From: Gammaproteobacteria bacterium
GTDB lineage: Bacteria > Pseudomonadota > Gammaproteobacteria > Burkholderiales > Thiobacillaceae
Direction of reading: 5' to 3'
DNA: 64,000 nucleotides
NCBI GenBank assembly: GCA_018820765.1
Contig: JAHJNN010000017.1
Location: 62,001-126,000 of the forward strand
Positions within the stretch are counted from its first letter, which is position 1; each line of letters opens with the position of its first letter. The notes beneath the pieces are model-generated. The model was not told the origin of the DNA, did no database searches, and worked only from the letters and a program-made list of their open reading frames with translations. Positions 1-8,393 of the stretch are shown here, piece after piece. Position numbers and translations under genes: made by a program.

Positions 1-2
1 TG

Positions 3-380
3 CGCGACCATGGCTACGTGTCACATCGGGAGGCGATTATCGCGCGGATGAACTCGGATCTGCAGCTATTCTCCCAGCCCGCCTACTTCAAACCCCATAT
101 CTATAGCGGCAAGATTTTTGAAATGCTGCGCGTTGGTGTGCCAATCCTGGCCATCACCCGCACAGACGGGGCAGTCGCGACACTTCTCGATAGGACGGGT
201 GCCGGTATTGCACAGTACCGGCACGAAGATGTGGCCGTCATATTGAAAGATTTTTTCGAAAAGTGGAAACGCGGAGAGCGCCTGACCACCCCAGACGGTG
301 CCGTGGTCAGCGCGTATTCCCGGGAGACATTGGCTAACCGGTTGGCATCCACCTTGGAAGAAACCCTCGTCTTGCCATGA
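3..380 (+). CDS. Glycosyltransferase, C-terminal part (5' end outside window)
   Basis: The reading frame is open from the first bases of the window to the TGA at 378-380, so only the last ~125 residues are present. They look like the nucleotide-sugar-binding half of a GT-B fold (family 4-like) glycosyltransferase: the stretch around residues 35-50 (YSGKIFEMLRVGVPILA) matches the 'GK-x-E-x5-G-x-P-I-L' loop that holds the donor sugar, followed by a region reading LLDRTGAGI that resembles the usual end of that domain. It lies directly before two WbsX-like genes and a series of glycosyltransferases, which supports a role in polysaccharide assembly. The acceptor and sugar cannot be inferred. A GTG at 18 is in frame but is probably internal. 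Confidence 0.7.
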   Translation, partial: RDHGYVSHREAIIARMNSDLQLFSQPAYFKPHIYSGKIFEMLRVGVPILAITRTDGAVATLLDRTGAGIAQYRHEDVAVILKDFFEKWKRGERLTTPDGAVVSAYSRETLANRLASTLEETLVLP

Positions 381-512
381 CCTCATCATTCTTCTTTGCT
401 GGGGTAATCATCCAGCAGGGACAACGGGACCACCGGCGGCTGACACCATGGTATGTCCAGCACATGCTTATGAATGCCGGTCGGTTTTACGCCCGCGGAG
501 GCCAATGCGCAT

Positions 513-1787
513 ATGACGGAAACCCCTAACACGAACGAATCGCTAGTGCGCGCCATCGCCTTCTACCTCCCCCAATTTCACCCCATTCCCGAAAACGACG
601 AGTGGTGGGGAAAAGGCTTTACCGAATGGCGCAACGTTGCCAAAGCCCAGCCGTTGTTTCCCGGGCATTATCAGCCTCATCTTCCAGCCGACCTGGGTTT
701 CTATGACCTGCGCCTGCCCGAGGTGCGCGAGGCGCAGGCCGAACTGGCACGTCAGTATGGCATCCATGGTTTCTGCTATTACCACTACTGGTTCAATGGT
801 CGCCGCATATTGGAGCGGCCTTTTGATGAAGTTCTGGAGAGCGGCAAACCCGACTTTCCTTTTTGCCTGTGCTGGGCAAACGAGAACTGGACCCGGGTGT
901 GGGATGGCGGCGAGAACGATGTTTTACTGGACCAGAATTACAGCCATGAGGATGATCGGGCACACATCCAGTCGCTCTTGCCTGCCTTCGCCGATGAACG
1001 CTATATCCGCGTGAATGGCAAACCCCTCTTTCTTGTATACCGTACTGGGCTGTTACCAGATCCGAAAAAAACGGCTGACATCTGGCGCGAGGAAGCACGC
1101 AAAGCCGGTTTCGATGACCTGTACCTCGTGCGCGTAGAAAGTCACGGAGATACGACGGGGCCTACCACCATCGGTTTCGATGCCTCAGTCGAATTCGCGC
1201 CTTTCAATGGACTGACTATGCACCCGGAGGGCAAGACCCGTACCGGGCGCCTGCTCGCAAGCATCCCCTTTTTGAAACCGGCGTTCGTGCTGCAAAACAT
1301 CTACGACTATCGACGTGTAGCGATGTCTATGTGGCAGAGAGCCGACTCAGCGTACAAGCTGTTTCACAGCGTCACGCCCGGGTGGGACAACACGGCACGC
1401 AGAAAAGTGAATGCCACGATCCTGGCGAACTCTAGCCCATCCATTTACAAGCAATGGCTCACGACCATGGTCGCGCGCACGCTCGGAAAATTCCAAGGCG
1501 ATGAACGTCTTGTTTTTATCAATGCCTGGAACGAGTGGGCCGAGGGTAACCACCTGGAACCATGCGCAAAGTGGGGGCACGCTTATCTGGAAGCAACTCG
1601 CACTGCCCTGGCAAGTGAAATGACAACGAAAACAGCACCCCCACTGGCGACCAGCGAAGCCGCGCCGCGCCAGCGAAATTTCTCTCCACGAAATATATAC
1701 TGGCGCTTGCTCACCCGCTTCAATGGCTTTAGGCGCTTGCTAGGGTATGTCCGCTTGCCCTGCACGACGTATTGGCGCCAGAAATAA
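513..1787 (+). CDS. WbsX/GH99-like glycan-biosynthesis protein (copy 1)
   Basis: About 424 residues. The N-terminal third carries the hallmarks of the WbsX family (Pfam Glyco_tran_WbsX, also called GH99-like): FYLPQFHPIPENDEWWGKGF, then HYQPHLPADLGFYDLR, FCYYHYWFNGRR and CWANENWTRVWDG; near the C-terminus comes NAWNEWAEGNHLEP. These proteins occur in O-antigen and capsule loci; whether they act as transferases or endo-mannosidase-like hydrolases is not settled. The ATG at 513 is preferred over one at 474 because the family starts shortly before 'AIAFYLPQ' and a GGAG lies at 497-500. A basic tail of ~45 residues (after residue ~375) is absent from the next copy. Cytoplasmic: no signal peptide is visible. 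Confidence 0.85.
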   Translation: MTETPNTNESLVRAIAFYLPQFHPIPENDEWWGKGFTEWRNVAKAQPLFPGHYQPHLPADLGFYDLRLPEVREAQAELARQYGIHGFCYYHYWFNGRRILERPFDEVLESGKPDFPFCLCWANENWTRVWDGGENDVLLDQNYSHEDDRAHIQSLLPAFADERYIRVNGKPLFLVYRTGLLPDPKKTADIWREEARKAGFDDLYLVRVESHGDTTGPTTIGFDASVEFAPFNGLTMHPEGKTRTGRLLASIPFLKPAFVLQNIYDYRRVAMSMWQRADSAYKLFHSVTPGWDNTARRKVNATILANSSPSIYKQWLTTMVARTLGKFQGDERLVFINAWNEWAEGNHLEPCAKWGHAYLEATRTALASEMTTKTAPPLATSEAAPRQRNFSPRNIYWRLLTRFNGFRRLLGYVRLPCTTYWRQK

Positions 1788-1866
1788 AGAACACAGGCTT
1801 CTTCCTTCGTCGTCATACAATCGAAATGATGTATCAGAGTAATAATTCCAGTATTGGCGGATAGAA

Positions 1867-2979
1867 ATGCAATCTTCACACTCATCGTCCAGTAAAGCCC
1901 GCGCAATCGCTTTTTACCTTCCCCAATACCATCCAATCCCTGAGAACGACGAGTGGTGGGGCAAGGGCTTTACAGAATGGACGAATACGGCGAAGGCCAA
2001 GCCGCTGTTCAAGGGGCACTATCAACCCCACGTTCCCGCGGATCTCGGGTTTTACGACTTGCGTCTTCCCGAGGTGCGTGCGGCCCAGGCAGACTTGGCG
2101 CAGGAGTATGGCATCGAGGCTTTTTGCTATTACCACTATTGGTTCGGCGGACGGCGCCTGCTGGAACGCCCTTTCGAGGAGGTGCTCGAATCGGGCCAGC
2201 CCGATTTCCCTTTTTGCCTGTGCTGGGCAAACCAGACCTGGACCGGCATCTGGCATGGCGCCCCCAACAAGGTGCTGATCGAGCAGACGTATCCTGGGGA
2301 AGATGACCACCGCCGGCATTTCGACTATCTACTGCGCGCTTTTACGGATAAGCGCTACCTTCGCGTCGATGGGAAACCGGTATTCGTCGTTTACAACCCG
2401 GACGAGTTGCCAGACTCCGTGCGAGTTACGGAACTGTGGAGAGAACTGGCGGTACGCGCAGGTTTGCCTGGATTGTTTCTGATCGCGGAGCATTGCGATC
2501 TGGATTGGGATCCAAAACAGGCGGGATTCGACGCCCGCGTCAGCGTGCGTCTGCCGCCACGCCGCAGAACAATGAAAGCATGGGTGACCTGGCGGGAGCC
2601 TATGCGCAAGTTGCGCAATTGGTATTCCGACTGGCGCGATCTACCGACGATTCATCAGTACAAGCATGTCTCTGAGCACGTGATCCGAAAGCCACCCAAT
2701 GGTATCGAGAGTTATCCCTGCGTGATCCCCAGCTGGGATAACACGCCGCGCAGTGGCAGCAATGGCATGGTCCTGCAGGGTTCAACGCCTGAGCTGTTCG
2801 GGCAACAATTGCGCAAAGCCCTGCAAAGCGTTGCAAGCCTCCCGGCCGAGCGCCGGTTCGTATTTGTGAAATCATGGAACGAGTGGGCCGAAGGCAATCA
2901 CTTGGAGCCGGATTTGCGTTTTGGTCGTCAATACCTGCAAGTGCTCAAGGAAGCGCTTATCGAGGGCAAGGAAAAGTGA
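1867..2979 (+). CDS. WbsX/GH99-like glycan-biosynthesis protein (copy 2)
   Basis: 370 residues, a tandem paralogue of the preceding gene with the same order of motifs: FYLPQYHPIPENDEWWGKGF near residue 17, FCYYHYWFGGRR, FPFCLCWANQTWTGIWHG, and SWNEWAEGNHLEP near residue 335. The middle third (residues ~190-300) diverges strongly from copy 1, so the two probably recognise different glycans. It starts with a short Ser-rich N-terminus and lacks the long basic tail of copy 1. It is separated from copy 1 by 79 bp with no obvious promoter and followed after 33 bp by a glycosyltransferase. The base composition here is less GC-rich than after ~4.2 kb. Confidence 0.85.
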   Translation: MQSSHSSSSKARAIAFYLPQYHPIPENDEWWGKGFTEWTNTAKAKPLFKGHYQPHVPADLGFYDLRLPEVRAAQADLAQEYGIEAFCYYHYWFGGRRLLERPFEEVLESGQPDFPFCLCWANQTWTGIWHGAPNKVLIEQTYPGEDDHRRHFDYLLRAFTDKRYLRVDGKPVFVVYNPDELPDSVRVTELWRELAVRAGLPGLFLIAEHCDLDWDPKQAGFDARVSVRLPPRRRTMKAWVTWREPMRKLRNWYSDWRDLPTIHQYKHVSEHVIRKPPNGIESYPCVIPSWDNTPRSGSNGMVLQGSTPELFGQQLRKALQSVASLPAERRFVFVKSWNEWAEGNHLEPDLRFGRQYLQVLKEALIEGKEK

Positions 2980-3012
2980 GCGTGCATTACCCTTTCAATC
3001 AGGCTGAAGTCA

Positions 3013-4203
3013 ATGCGTTATCTATTCGTTTCAGATAGCTATCCCGAATTCGACCGTAATTCAGCCGACTTTCGCCTTAGTCAGCTCATGGTTGCGATGA
3101 TGGCATATGGTGAAGTTGATTTCTGGGCCATTGGTGAGGGACGGCAAGCAGCCGCAATCGGCCAGGATGAAACGCGTCGCTACAAAAAAACGCTCACTGA
3201 ATCGGGTGTGCACATACCACCGGTTGGATTGTCTTCAGTTTTAAAGAAACAAGCTTACGAAGCAGTGTTCATTGAATGGTATTACAGCGCTGCGCCACAA
3301 ATCGATTTGATACGCTCGGTCAGACCGCAAACAAAAATCATCACGGATAGTGTGGATGTCGTGTTCAATCGCCTGCGTGCCAAAGCACAGGTTAGCGGCC
3401 TGCCCGAGGATCGCCGGAAGGCGGATGAGGTGCAAAACCTGGAACTCGATACCTACCGGAGGTCGGATCTGGTGCTGAGCGTGAGCGACCAGGACGCCCG
3501 GATTCTCGCGGACGAGGATGCATCAATCAGAACTTTCACGATTCCCAACATCCATCCCCTGCACGATTGCATCACCCTTTCGCCAGATGCTCCCGGGACG
3601 CTGGTCTTCGTGGGCAGCAAGAGCGAAGCTAATGACGATGCGATGCGGTATTTCTGTGGTCAGATTCTTCCTTTGATCCTCGACCAGGAGCCCGAAACAA
3701 TCTTCAGGGTGGTCGGAACCGTTGAACTCCCCAAACTCGACGAGACAATCAGCCGATCTGTCGAAAGATTGGGATTTGTTCCCGATACGCGGCCTTACCT
3801 TGAGTCGAGTCTGATCTCGGTCGCGCCCTTGCGTTTTGGCGGTGGAATGAAAGGGAAAGTCGGTGAAGCGATGTCCCTGGGCTTGCCCGTGGTATCGACC
3901 ACGACAGGGGCAGAAGGTTTTGGGGTCGAGTCCGGCCGGGAAGCGCTGGTCGCCGATGATCCACAGGCTTTTGCCGATGCGGTGGTGAAACTCATCCGCG
4001 AACCCGAGTTGAGGGAAAACCTACGCCTGGCCGGCTGGAATTTCATTCGGGACAACTATTCTGATAGGGCTGTCAGGAAGCGGGTACGCGAACTGGTGGA
4101 TTGCATCGCCAGGATCAACCCCAAGCGCCCTTCCTGGCCCAGGCGTGCCGCGTTAGGAGCAAAAAATCTCTGGGATCAACACATTTCCTGGCGTTTGCAA
4201 TAG
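3013..4203 (+). CDS. Glycosyltransferase family 4 protein
   Basis: 396 residues with a GT-B layout. The N-terminal half begins MRYLFVSDSYP and has the acceptor-side features of GT4 proteins (MRYLFVSDSYPEFDRNSADF). The C-terminal half starts near residue 195 (LVFVGSKSEANDD) and has the donor-binding loop FGGGMKGKVGEAMSLGLPVV at ~276-295, followed by TTTGAEGF. The organisation resembles the XrtA-associated sugar transferases (TIGR03087 type) but I cannot assign the donor. The ORF ends 15 bp before the next glycosyltransferase. Local GC is clearly lower than in the next gene, suggesting that the 5' end of this operon was assembled from a different source. Confidence 0.85.
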   Translation: MRYLFVSDSYPEFDRNSADFRLSQLMVAMMAYGEVDFWAIGEGRQAAAIGQDETRRYKKTLTESGVHIPPVGLSSVLKKQAYEAVFIEWYYSAAPQIDLIRSVRPQTKIITDSVDVVFNRLRAKAQVSGLPEDRRKADEVQNLELDTYRRSDLVLSVSDQDARILADEDASIRTFTIPNIHPLHDCITLSPDAPGTLVFVGSKSEANDDAMRYFCGQILPLILDQEPETIFRVVGTVELPKLDETISRSVERLGFVPDTRPYLESSLISVAPLRFGGGMKGKVGEAMSLGLPVVSTTTGAEGFGVESGREALVADDPQAFADAVVKLIREPELRENLRLAGWNFIRDNYSDRAVRKRVRELVDCIARINPKRPSWPRRAALGAKNLWDQHISWRLQ

Positions 4204-4218
4204 CGGCCGCTCCAACCC

Positions 4219-5388
4219 ATGCGCATCCTCTACGCCAGCGAACGTCCGCCTTATCCGTTCTTCCTCGGCGGCGCTGCGCGTGCTGCGCACATGCTGCTGG
4301 TGCGCATGGCGGCGATGCCGAACATGGTCTGCGAAGCGGTCGGCTCGCGCGATTACGCGGTCAGTCCATGGCGCTTTCCCGATACGGCCGATCACGCGAC
4401 GCTCGGCATTCGTTCCGTCGATCCGGCTCGCGATGAGCTCAATTGCGGCTATTCCGTCCGCCTGCTGCCCGACTTCTATCCCACGCTCGCCGCCGAAATC
4501 GAACGCACGCGCCCCGGTCTCGTATGGTCGCAACTGGAAGGCGCGTTGCCGGTGCTGCAAACCGCGCATCGGCTTGGCGTGACCGGCCTGTGTTACGTGC
4601 ATGATGCCGAATTCGCCCTGGCGGAGATGCGTGCGATCGCTGCGCTCGATTGCCATCTGATCGCAAGCAGCGGGTTTCTGGCCAACAAGGTGCAGCGCGC
4701 CACCGGTCGCCGCGCCGGGGTCGTCTACCCGCCCGCCGAACTGTATTTCGACACCCCGGGCGACCCCGAGGGCAGCGTGACGATGATCAACCCTCACCCG
4801 GTCAAGGGGCTGGACACGTTCCTGGAAATTGCGCGTCGCCTGCCGGCCGTCAACTTTCTGTTACAGGAATCGTGGAAGCTCGACGATGCGGCGCTCGATA
4901 CGCTGCACCGGCGCCTGGCGGAACTGCCCAACGTGCGCTTCGCGCATCGGGTGTCCGACATGCGCAGCGTGTATCGCCAAACCCGTCTGCTGATCGCACC
5001 CTCGCGCTGGGAGGAGGGCTTCGGCATGGTCGCGCTGGAAGCGCAGTCGTGCGGCATTCCGGTGATCGCGAGCCGGCGCGGCGGACTGCCCGAGGCGGTC
5101 GGCGATGGCGGGCTGCTGATCGACGATTATCTGAACGTGGACACCTGGGTGAAGGCCATCGACAGCGTGCTGAACGACGCGGTGCACTATAGAACCCTTG
5201 CCGAGCGCGCCCGCCGCCATGCCGCATCCGACACGTTTGCACCCGATGCGCTGGCACGCCGTTTGTATACCATTGCGCAAAGCCGGCCCGAACGCCCGGG
5301 CTGGCTGGCTCAGGGCGCGTTTGCCGCGCAGCAGCGCGCGCGCAACTGGCCGCTGTTTGGTCGCCTGCTCCGTCGCCTGGTTGGCTGA
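4219..5388 (+). CDS. Glycosyltransferase family 4 protein
   Basis: 389 residues. It starts MRILYASERPPYPFFLGGAA, the glycine-rich acceptor loop of GT4 enzymes, and holds the family's E-x7-E type motif as SRWEEGFGMVALEAQSCGIP at ~263-282, followed by RRGGLPEAVGDGG, typical of enzymes that use a nucleotide-activated sugar with retention of configuration. Cytoplasmic or membrane-associated. The donor is unknown. It sits between a GT4 and an FG-GAP lipoprotein; the start codon lacks a strong ribosome binding site and may be coupled to the upstream stop at 4201-4203. Confidence 0.87.
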   Translation: MRILYASERPPYPFFLGGAARAAHMLLVRMAAMPNMVCEAVGSRDYAVSPWRFPDTADHATLGIRSVDPARDELNCGYSVRLLPDFYPTLAAEIERTRPGLVWSQLEGALPVLQTAHRLGVTGLCYVHDAEFALAEMRAIAALDCHLIASSGFLANKVQRATGRRAGVVYPPAELYFDTPGDPEGSVTMINPHPVKGLDTFLEIARRLPAVNFLLQESWKLDDAALDTLHRRLAELPNVRFAHRVSDMRSVYRQTRLLIAPSRWEEGFGMVALEAQSCGIPVIASRRGGLPEAVGDGGLLIDDYLNVDTWVKAIDSVLNDAVHYRTLAERARRHAASDTFAPDALARRLYTIAQSRPERPGWLAQGAFAAQQRARNWPLFGRLLRRLVG

Positions 5389-5421
5389 CCGAAACCCATC
5401 AATGCTGTTGAGGAACCTTAG

Positions 5422-7365
5422 ATGATCGTGCGCTCGCACCTGTTCGTACTCTGTCTCGCCGCTGTGTTGGCAGGCTGCTCGCCAGCCGAAAAAGAGCTCA
5501 CCGTGTTCGAAGACATCACCGCCCAGTCCGGGCTCGGCGCTTACGAGGGCATGACCCACGGCGCGGCCTGGGGCGACTACGATGGCGACGGGCAGCCCGA
5601 TCTGTATGTCACGAACCACCTCAAACAGGCGATGCTGTTCCGCAATATGGGCGGCGGCCGTTTTGCCGACGTGACGGTAGAAGCCATCAACCCGAACAAT
5701 CTCGGCGGCGACAAGCACGGTGCCGCGTGGGCGGATTTCAACAACGACGGGAAGGTTGATCTGGCTCAACTGACCGGCGCGATCCAGGGTGTCGGCGTCG
5801 AACCCAAGCGCCTGTTCGTCAACGAAGGCGGCAAGCTGGTCGAGCGTGCAGCACTACTCGGCGTCGACAACCCGCCCGGGCGCACCCGCATGCCGCTATG
5901 GCTGGACATCGACCAAGATGGCAAGCTCGATCTGTTTCAGGGCGCAGAAGCACGCTTCGACGATCTGACCCCGCCATTTCTGTTCGCCCAGCAGGGCGGA
6001 CGCTTTGCCGATGCCACGTCGCGGTTCAAACCCGATTCGCGTTCGGCGCCATTTTGCGTGCTGACCGCTTTAAATGACGACCGCTATCCCGAGGTCGTCT
6101 GCCGCCTGATGGGCAAGGGCCGTCCGGTACAGGTGTTCGATACCGGTACCTCGCCTGCACGCACGCTCGACCTGTTGCCCAACACTGCGTTCGAGGATGT
6201 CGTTGCGGGGGACTTCGACAACGACGGCAGGATCGACCTGTTCCTGGCGCGCAAGAATTCCGGCGGACGCGTGGCGCTGGGGCGCGGCGGCGAAAGTGCG
6301 CTGACGGCCCAGATCGAACTGACTCCGCAAAATGCCAAGGAACCCGCGGCGTTCCGCTTCCGCACCGTGGGGACACTGGAAGTGAACCTGGCCGGACAGC
6401 ACGCAGGCGACCTTGTACCCGGCGACGTGAAAATCGGCGAGCAAGCCATGCACCCTGAGCGGCTCGATTTCGATTTGTCTGCTGACAGGGCGCGCGGCTT
6501 GCCCAGCCCGCACGTTGGGAACCGCCCTGCAGTGCTGATCGGTAGCCCCGAGCCGGAGCATTGGCAGATCGAATTTCACGCCCGGCCCGCAGTTTTCGGC
6601 GGCAAGGCCAGGCCGCGATATATCTCGATCCTCATTCATTCGACCGCCCCGATCGAAGACGTCGAGGCGCTGGCGGACGGCGCGAAGGACGAAACCGCGC
6701 CCGCGCGGATGTTCATGAATCGCGACGGCAAACTCGTCGAGGAAGGCGACAAGCGCGGCGTGAATGCAGTGCCGATTGCCGCGATGAATGCAGTCGCGGG
6801 CGATTTCGACAACGACATGGATTTGGACATTTTCATTCTCGGCTCGGGCGACGCCGGCAAGACCGCGAATCTCCTGTTGCTAAATAACGGCAAGGGCGAG
6901 TTTGACGTCGTGCGCCACGCAGGCGGCGCCTCAGGCTGGCTGGTAGGCGTGGGCGATTCGGTCACCACGGCGGACATCGATGTCGATGGTTTCCTCGACC
7001 TGCTGACCGCGAGCGGCGGCAGCATGGGACGCAGTTTGGGCCTGCCGTCCGACAATGGCCGCTACCAGCTCTTCCGCAACGTCGGCAACAGCAATCACTG
7101 GCTCATGATCGATCTCGAAGGCAGCCGTTCCAACCGAGATGGGATCGGAGCAGTGGTGCGCGTGACCGCCGGCGGCGTAACCCAGATACGGGTGCAGGAC
7201 GGCGGCATCCACGAACGCGGACAGAATCACGCGCGACTGCATTTCGGTCTGGCGAAGAACGCTCAGATTGAGAAAATCACGATACAGTGGCCGAGCGGGC
7301 TGGTACAGGAGTTGCGTGGGGAAAAGGCGAATCAGGTGCTGCGTATCAAGGAGCCCGATGCGTAG
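5422..7365 (+). CDS. CRTAC1-like FG-GAP/ASPIC repeat lipoprotein
   Basis: 647 residues. The N-terminus is a lipoprotein signal with lipobox LAGC (Cys near residue 19), so the protein is probably anchored in a membrane facing the periplasm or surface. FG-GAP/VCBS calcium-loop repeats are visible as DYDGDGQPD (~53), DFNNDGKVD (~107), DIDQDGKLD (~162), DFDNDGRID (~264), DFDNDMDLD (~461) and DIDVDGFLD (~518), indicating a beta-propeller. The last ~80 residues form an ASPIC/UnbV domain (GIGAVVRVTAGG, ending with IQWPSGLVQELRG). The family is common but mostly without assigned function; being inside a glycosyltransferase operon suggests polymer binding at the envelope. GAGGAA at 5410-5415 supports the ATG at 5422. 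Confidence 0.85.
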   Translation: MIVRSHLFVLCLAAVLAGCSPAEKELTVFEDITAQSGLGAYEGMTHGAAWGDYDGDGQPDLYVTNHLKQAMLFRNMGGGRFADVTVEAINPNNLGGDKHGAAWADFNNDGKVDLAQLTGAIQGVGVEPKRLFVNEGGKLVERAALLGVDNPPGRTRMPLWLDIDQDGKLDLFQGAEARFDDLTPPFLFAQQGGRFADATSRFKPDSRSAPFCVLTALNDDRYPEVVCRLMGKGRPVQVFDTGTSPARTLDLLPNTAFEDVVAGDFDNDGRIDLFLARKNSGGRVALGRGGESALTAQIELTPQNAKEPAAFRFRTVGTLEVNLAGQHAGDLVPGDVKIGEQAMHPERLDFDLSADRARGLPSPHVGNRPAVLIGSPEPEHWQIEFHARPAVFGGKARPRYISILIHSTAPIEDVEALADGAKDETAPARMFMNRDGKLVEEGDKRGVNAVPIAAMNAVAGDFDNDMDLDIFILGSGDAGKTANLLLLNNGKGEFDVVRHAGGASGWLVGVGDSVTTADIDVDGFLDLLTASGGSMGRSLGLPSDNGRYQLFRNVGNSNHWLMIDLEGSRSNRDGIGAVVRVTAGGVTQIRVQDGGIHERGQNHARLHFGLAKNAQIEKITIQWPSGLVQELRGEKANQVLRIKEPDA

Positions 7366-7393
7366 CCAAACCAGAAGTGGATAAACCGATGGG

Positions 7394-7440
7394 CCACGAA
7401 GACACAAAGGAATGTGGGTTCTCCTTGTGCCATTGCGGTT
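7394..7440. repeat. Degenerate inverted repeat
   Basis: Left arm CCACGAAGACACAAAGGAA (7394-7412) and right arm TTCTCCTTGTGCCATTGCGG (7419-7438) are imperfect reverse complements around a short loop. The arms resemble the dispersed 'CCACGAAG...' palindromes often seen between genes. It lies in the 107-bp gap between the lipoprotein gene and the toroid gene. The match is weak, so it may be chance. Confidence 0.35.
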
Positions 7441-7472
7441 CACAAGCAGCAGCAAGATAAGGGACAGAATCA

Positions 7473-8393
7473 ATGCATTTCTGGAAAAATAAAACGCCCA
7501 GCCACGAGCGGGCGGTGGACTGGTTCAAACAGAACATGGTGGCCGGCCAGGGCATCATCGTGCACTCGAAGCAGCCGGTGCCCTACCCCGAGGTGACGGG
7601 CTATTTCATTCCCACGCTATATAACTGGGGGGAGCAGGAACTGGCACGCACCTGCACGCGGTGGCTGATGTCGATCCAATTGCCGGATGGCGCCTTCCCG
7701 GCGCCCGACGGCGTGCCCTACACCTTCGATACCGCGCAAATCATGCGCGGGCTGTGCGCGGCGCTGGGAGATGTGGAAGGCGTGGAAGACTCGCTGCGCC
7801 GTGCCAGCGACTGGATGTTGACGCAGGTGGACGCAAGCGGCCGTCTGAAAACACCCTCGACCGAGCTGTGGAGCGACATTGCCAGCGACTTGATCCACAC
7901 CTACGCACTGCCACCGCTGGCCCAGGCGGGCAGGCTGCTGGGGGTGAAAGAATACGAAGACGCGGCGAATTTTGTGCTCGCGTACTACAAGCAGCAAGCT
8001 GGTCTGGTGCCCTTCAATCGCCTGTCGCACTTTCATGCCTACGCCATGGAAGCGCTTACCGAGATGGGTGAGTTCGATCTGGCACGCCGGGGCATGGCGG
8101 ACGTGGCACGCTGTCAGCGCCGAAACGGCAGCATTCCTGCCTATCCGGATGTCGACTGGGTATGTTCGACCGGCATGGCCCAGTATGCAATCGTCTGGTA
8201 CACGCTGGGCGAAAAGGATCGCGCCGATCGCGCGATTGCCTACCTGGAAAAAATCCAGAATGACTCCGGCGGCTTCTTCGGCAGCTACGGCAAGGGTGCG
8301 AAATACATCTCGGGCGGGGAGATCAGCTGGGGCGTGAAATATTTTCTCGATGCATGGCTGCTTAAACTCCGTGCGGAGGGCAAGCATGCTTAA
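7473..8393 (+). CDS. Alpha/alpha-toroid (prenyltransferase/squalene-cyclase-like fold) protein
   Basis: 306 residues with repeated helical-hairpin patterns typical of (alpha/alpha)6 toroid enzymes: PEVTGYFIPTLYNWGEQ (~34-50), RWLMSIQLPDGAFPAPDG (~62-79), FDTAQIMRGLCAALG (~84-98), RRASDWMLTQVDASGRL, and near the end KIQNDSGGFFGSYGKGAKY. The alternation of 'Q-x-x-DGAF' and 'DTAQIMRGL' strings is like that of the protein at 33612-34823. Proteins of this shape in EPS loci have no firm function; polysaccharide lyase/hydrolase or isoprenoid-binding roles are both possible. No signal peptide. The start is supported by AAGGGA about 8 bp upstream; the stop overlaps the next gene by 8 bp. Confidence 0.7.
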   Translation: MHFWKNKTPSHERAVDWFKQNMVAGQGIIVHSKQPVPYPEVTGYFIPTLYNWGEQELARTCTRWLMSIQLPDGAFPAPDGVPYTFDTAQIMRGLCAALGDVEGVEDSLRRASDWMLTQVDASGRLKTPSTELWSDIASDLIHTYALPPLAQAGRLLGVKEYEDAANFVLAYYKQQAGLVPFNRLSHFHAYAMEALTEMGEFDLARRGMADVARCQRRNGSIPAYPDVDWVCSTGMAQYAIVWYTLGEKDRADRAIAYLEKIQNDSGGFFGSYGKGAKYISGGEISWGVKYFLDAWLLKLRAEGKHA

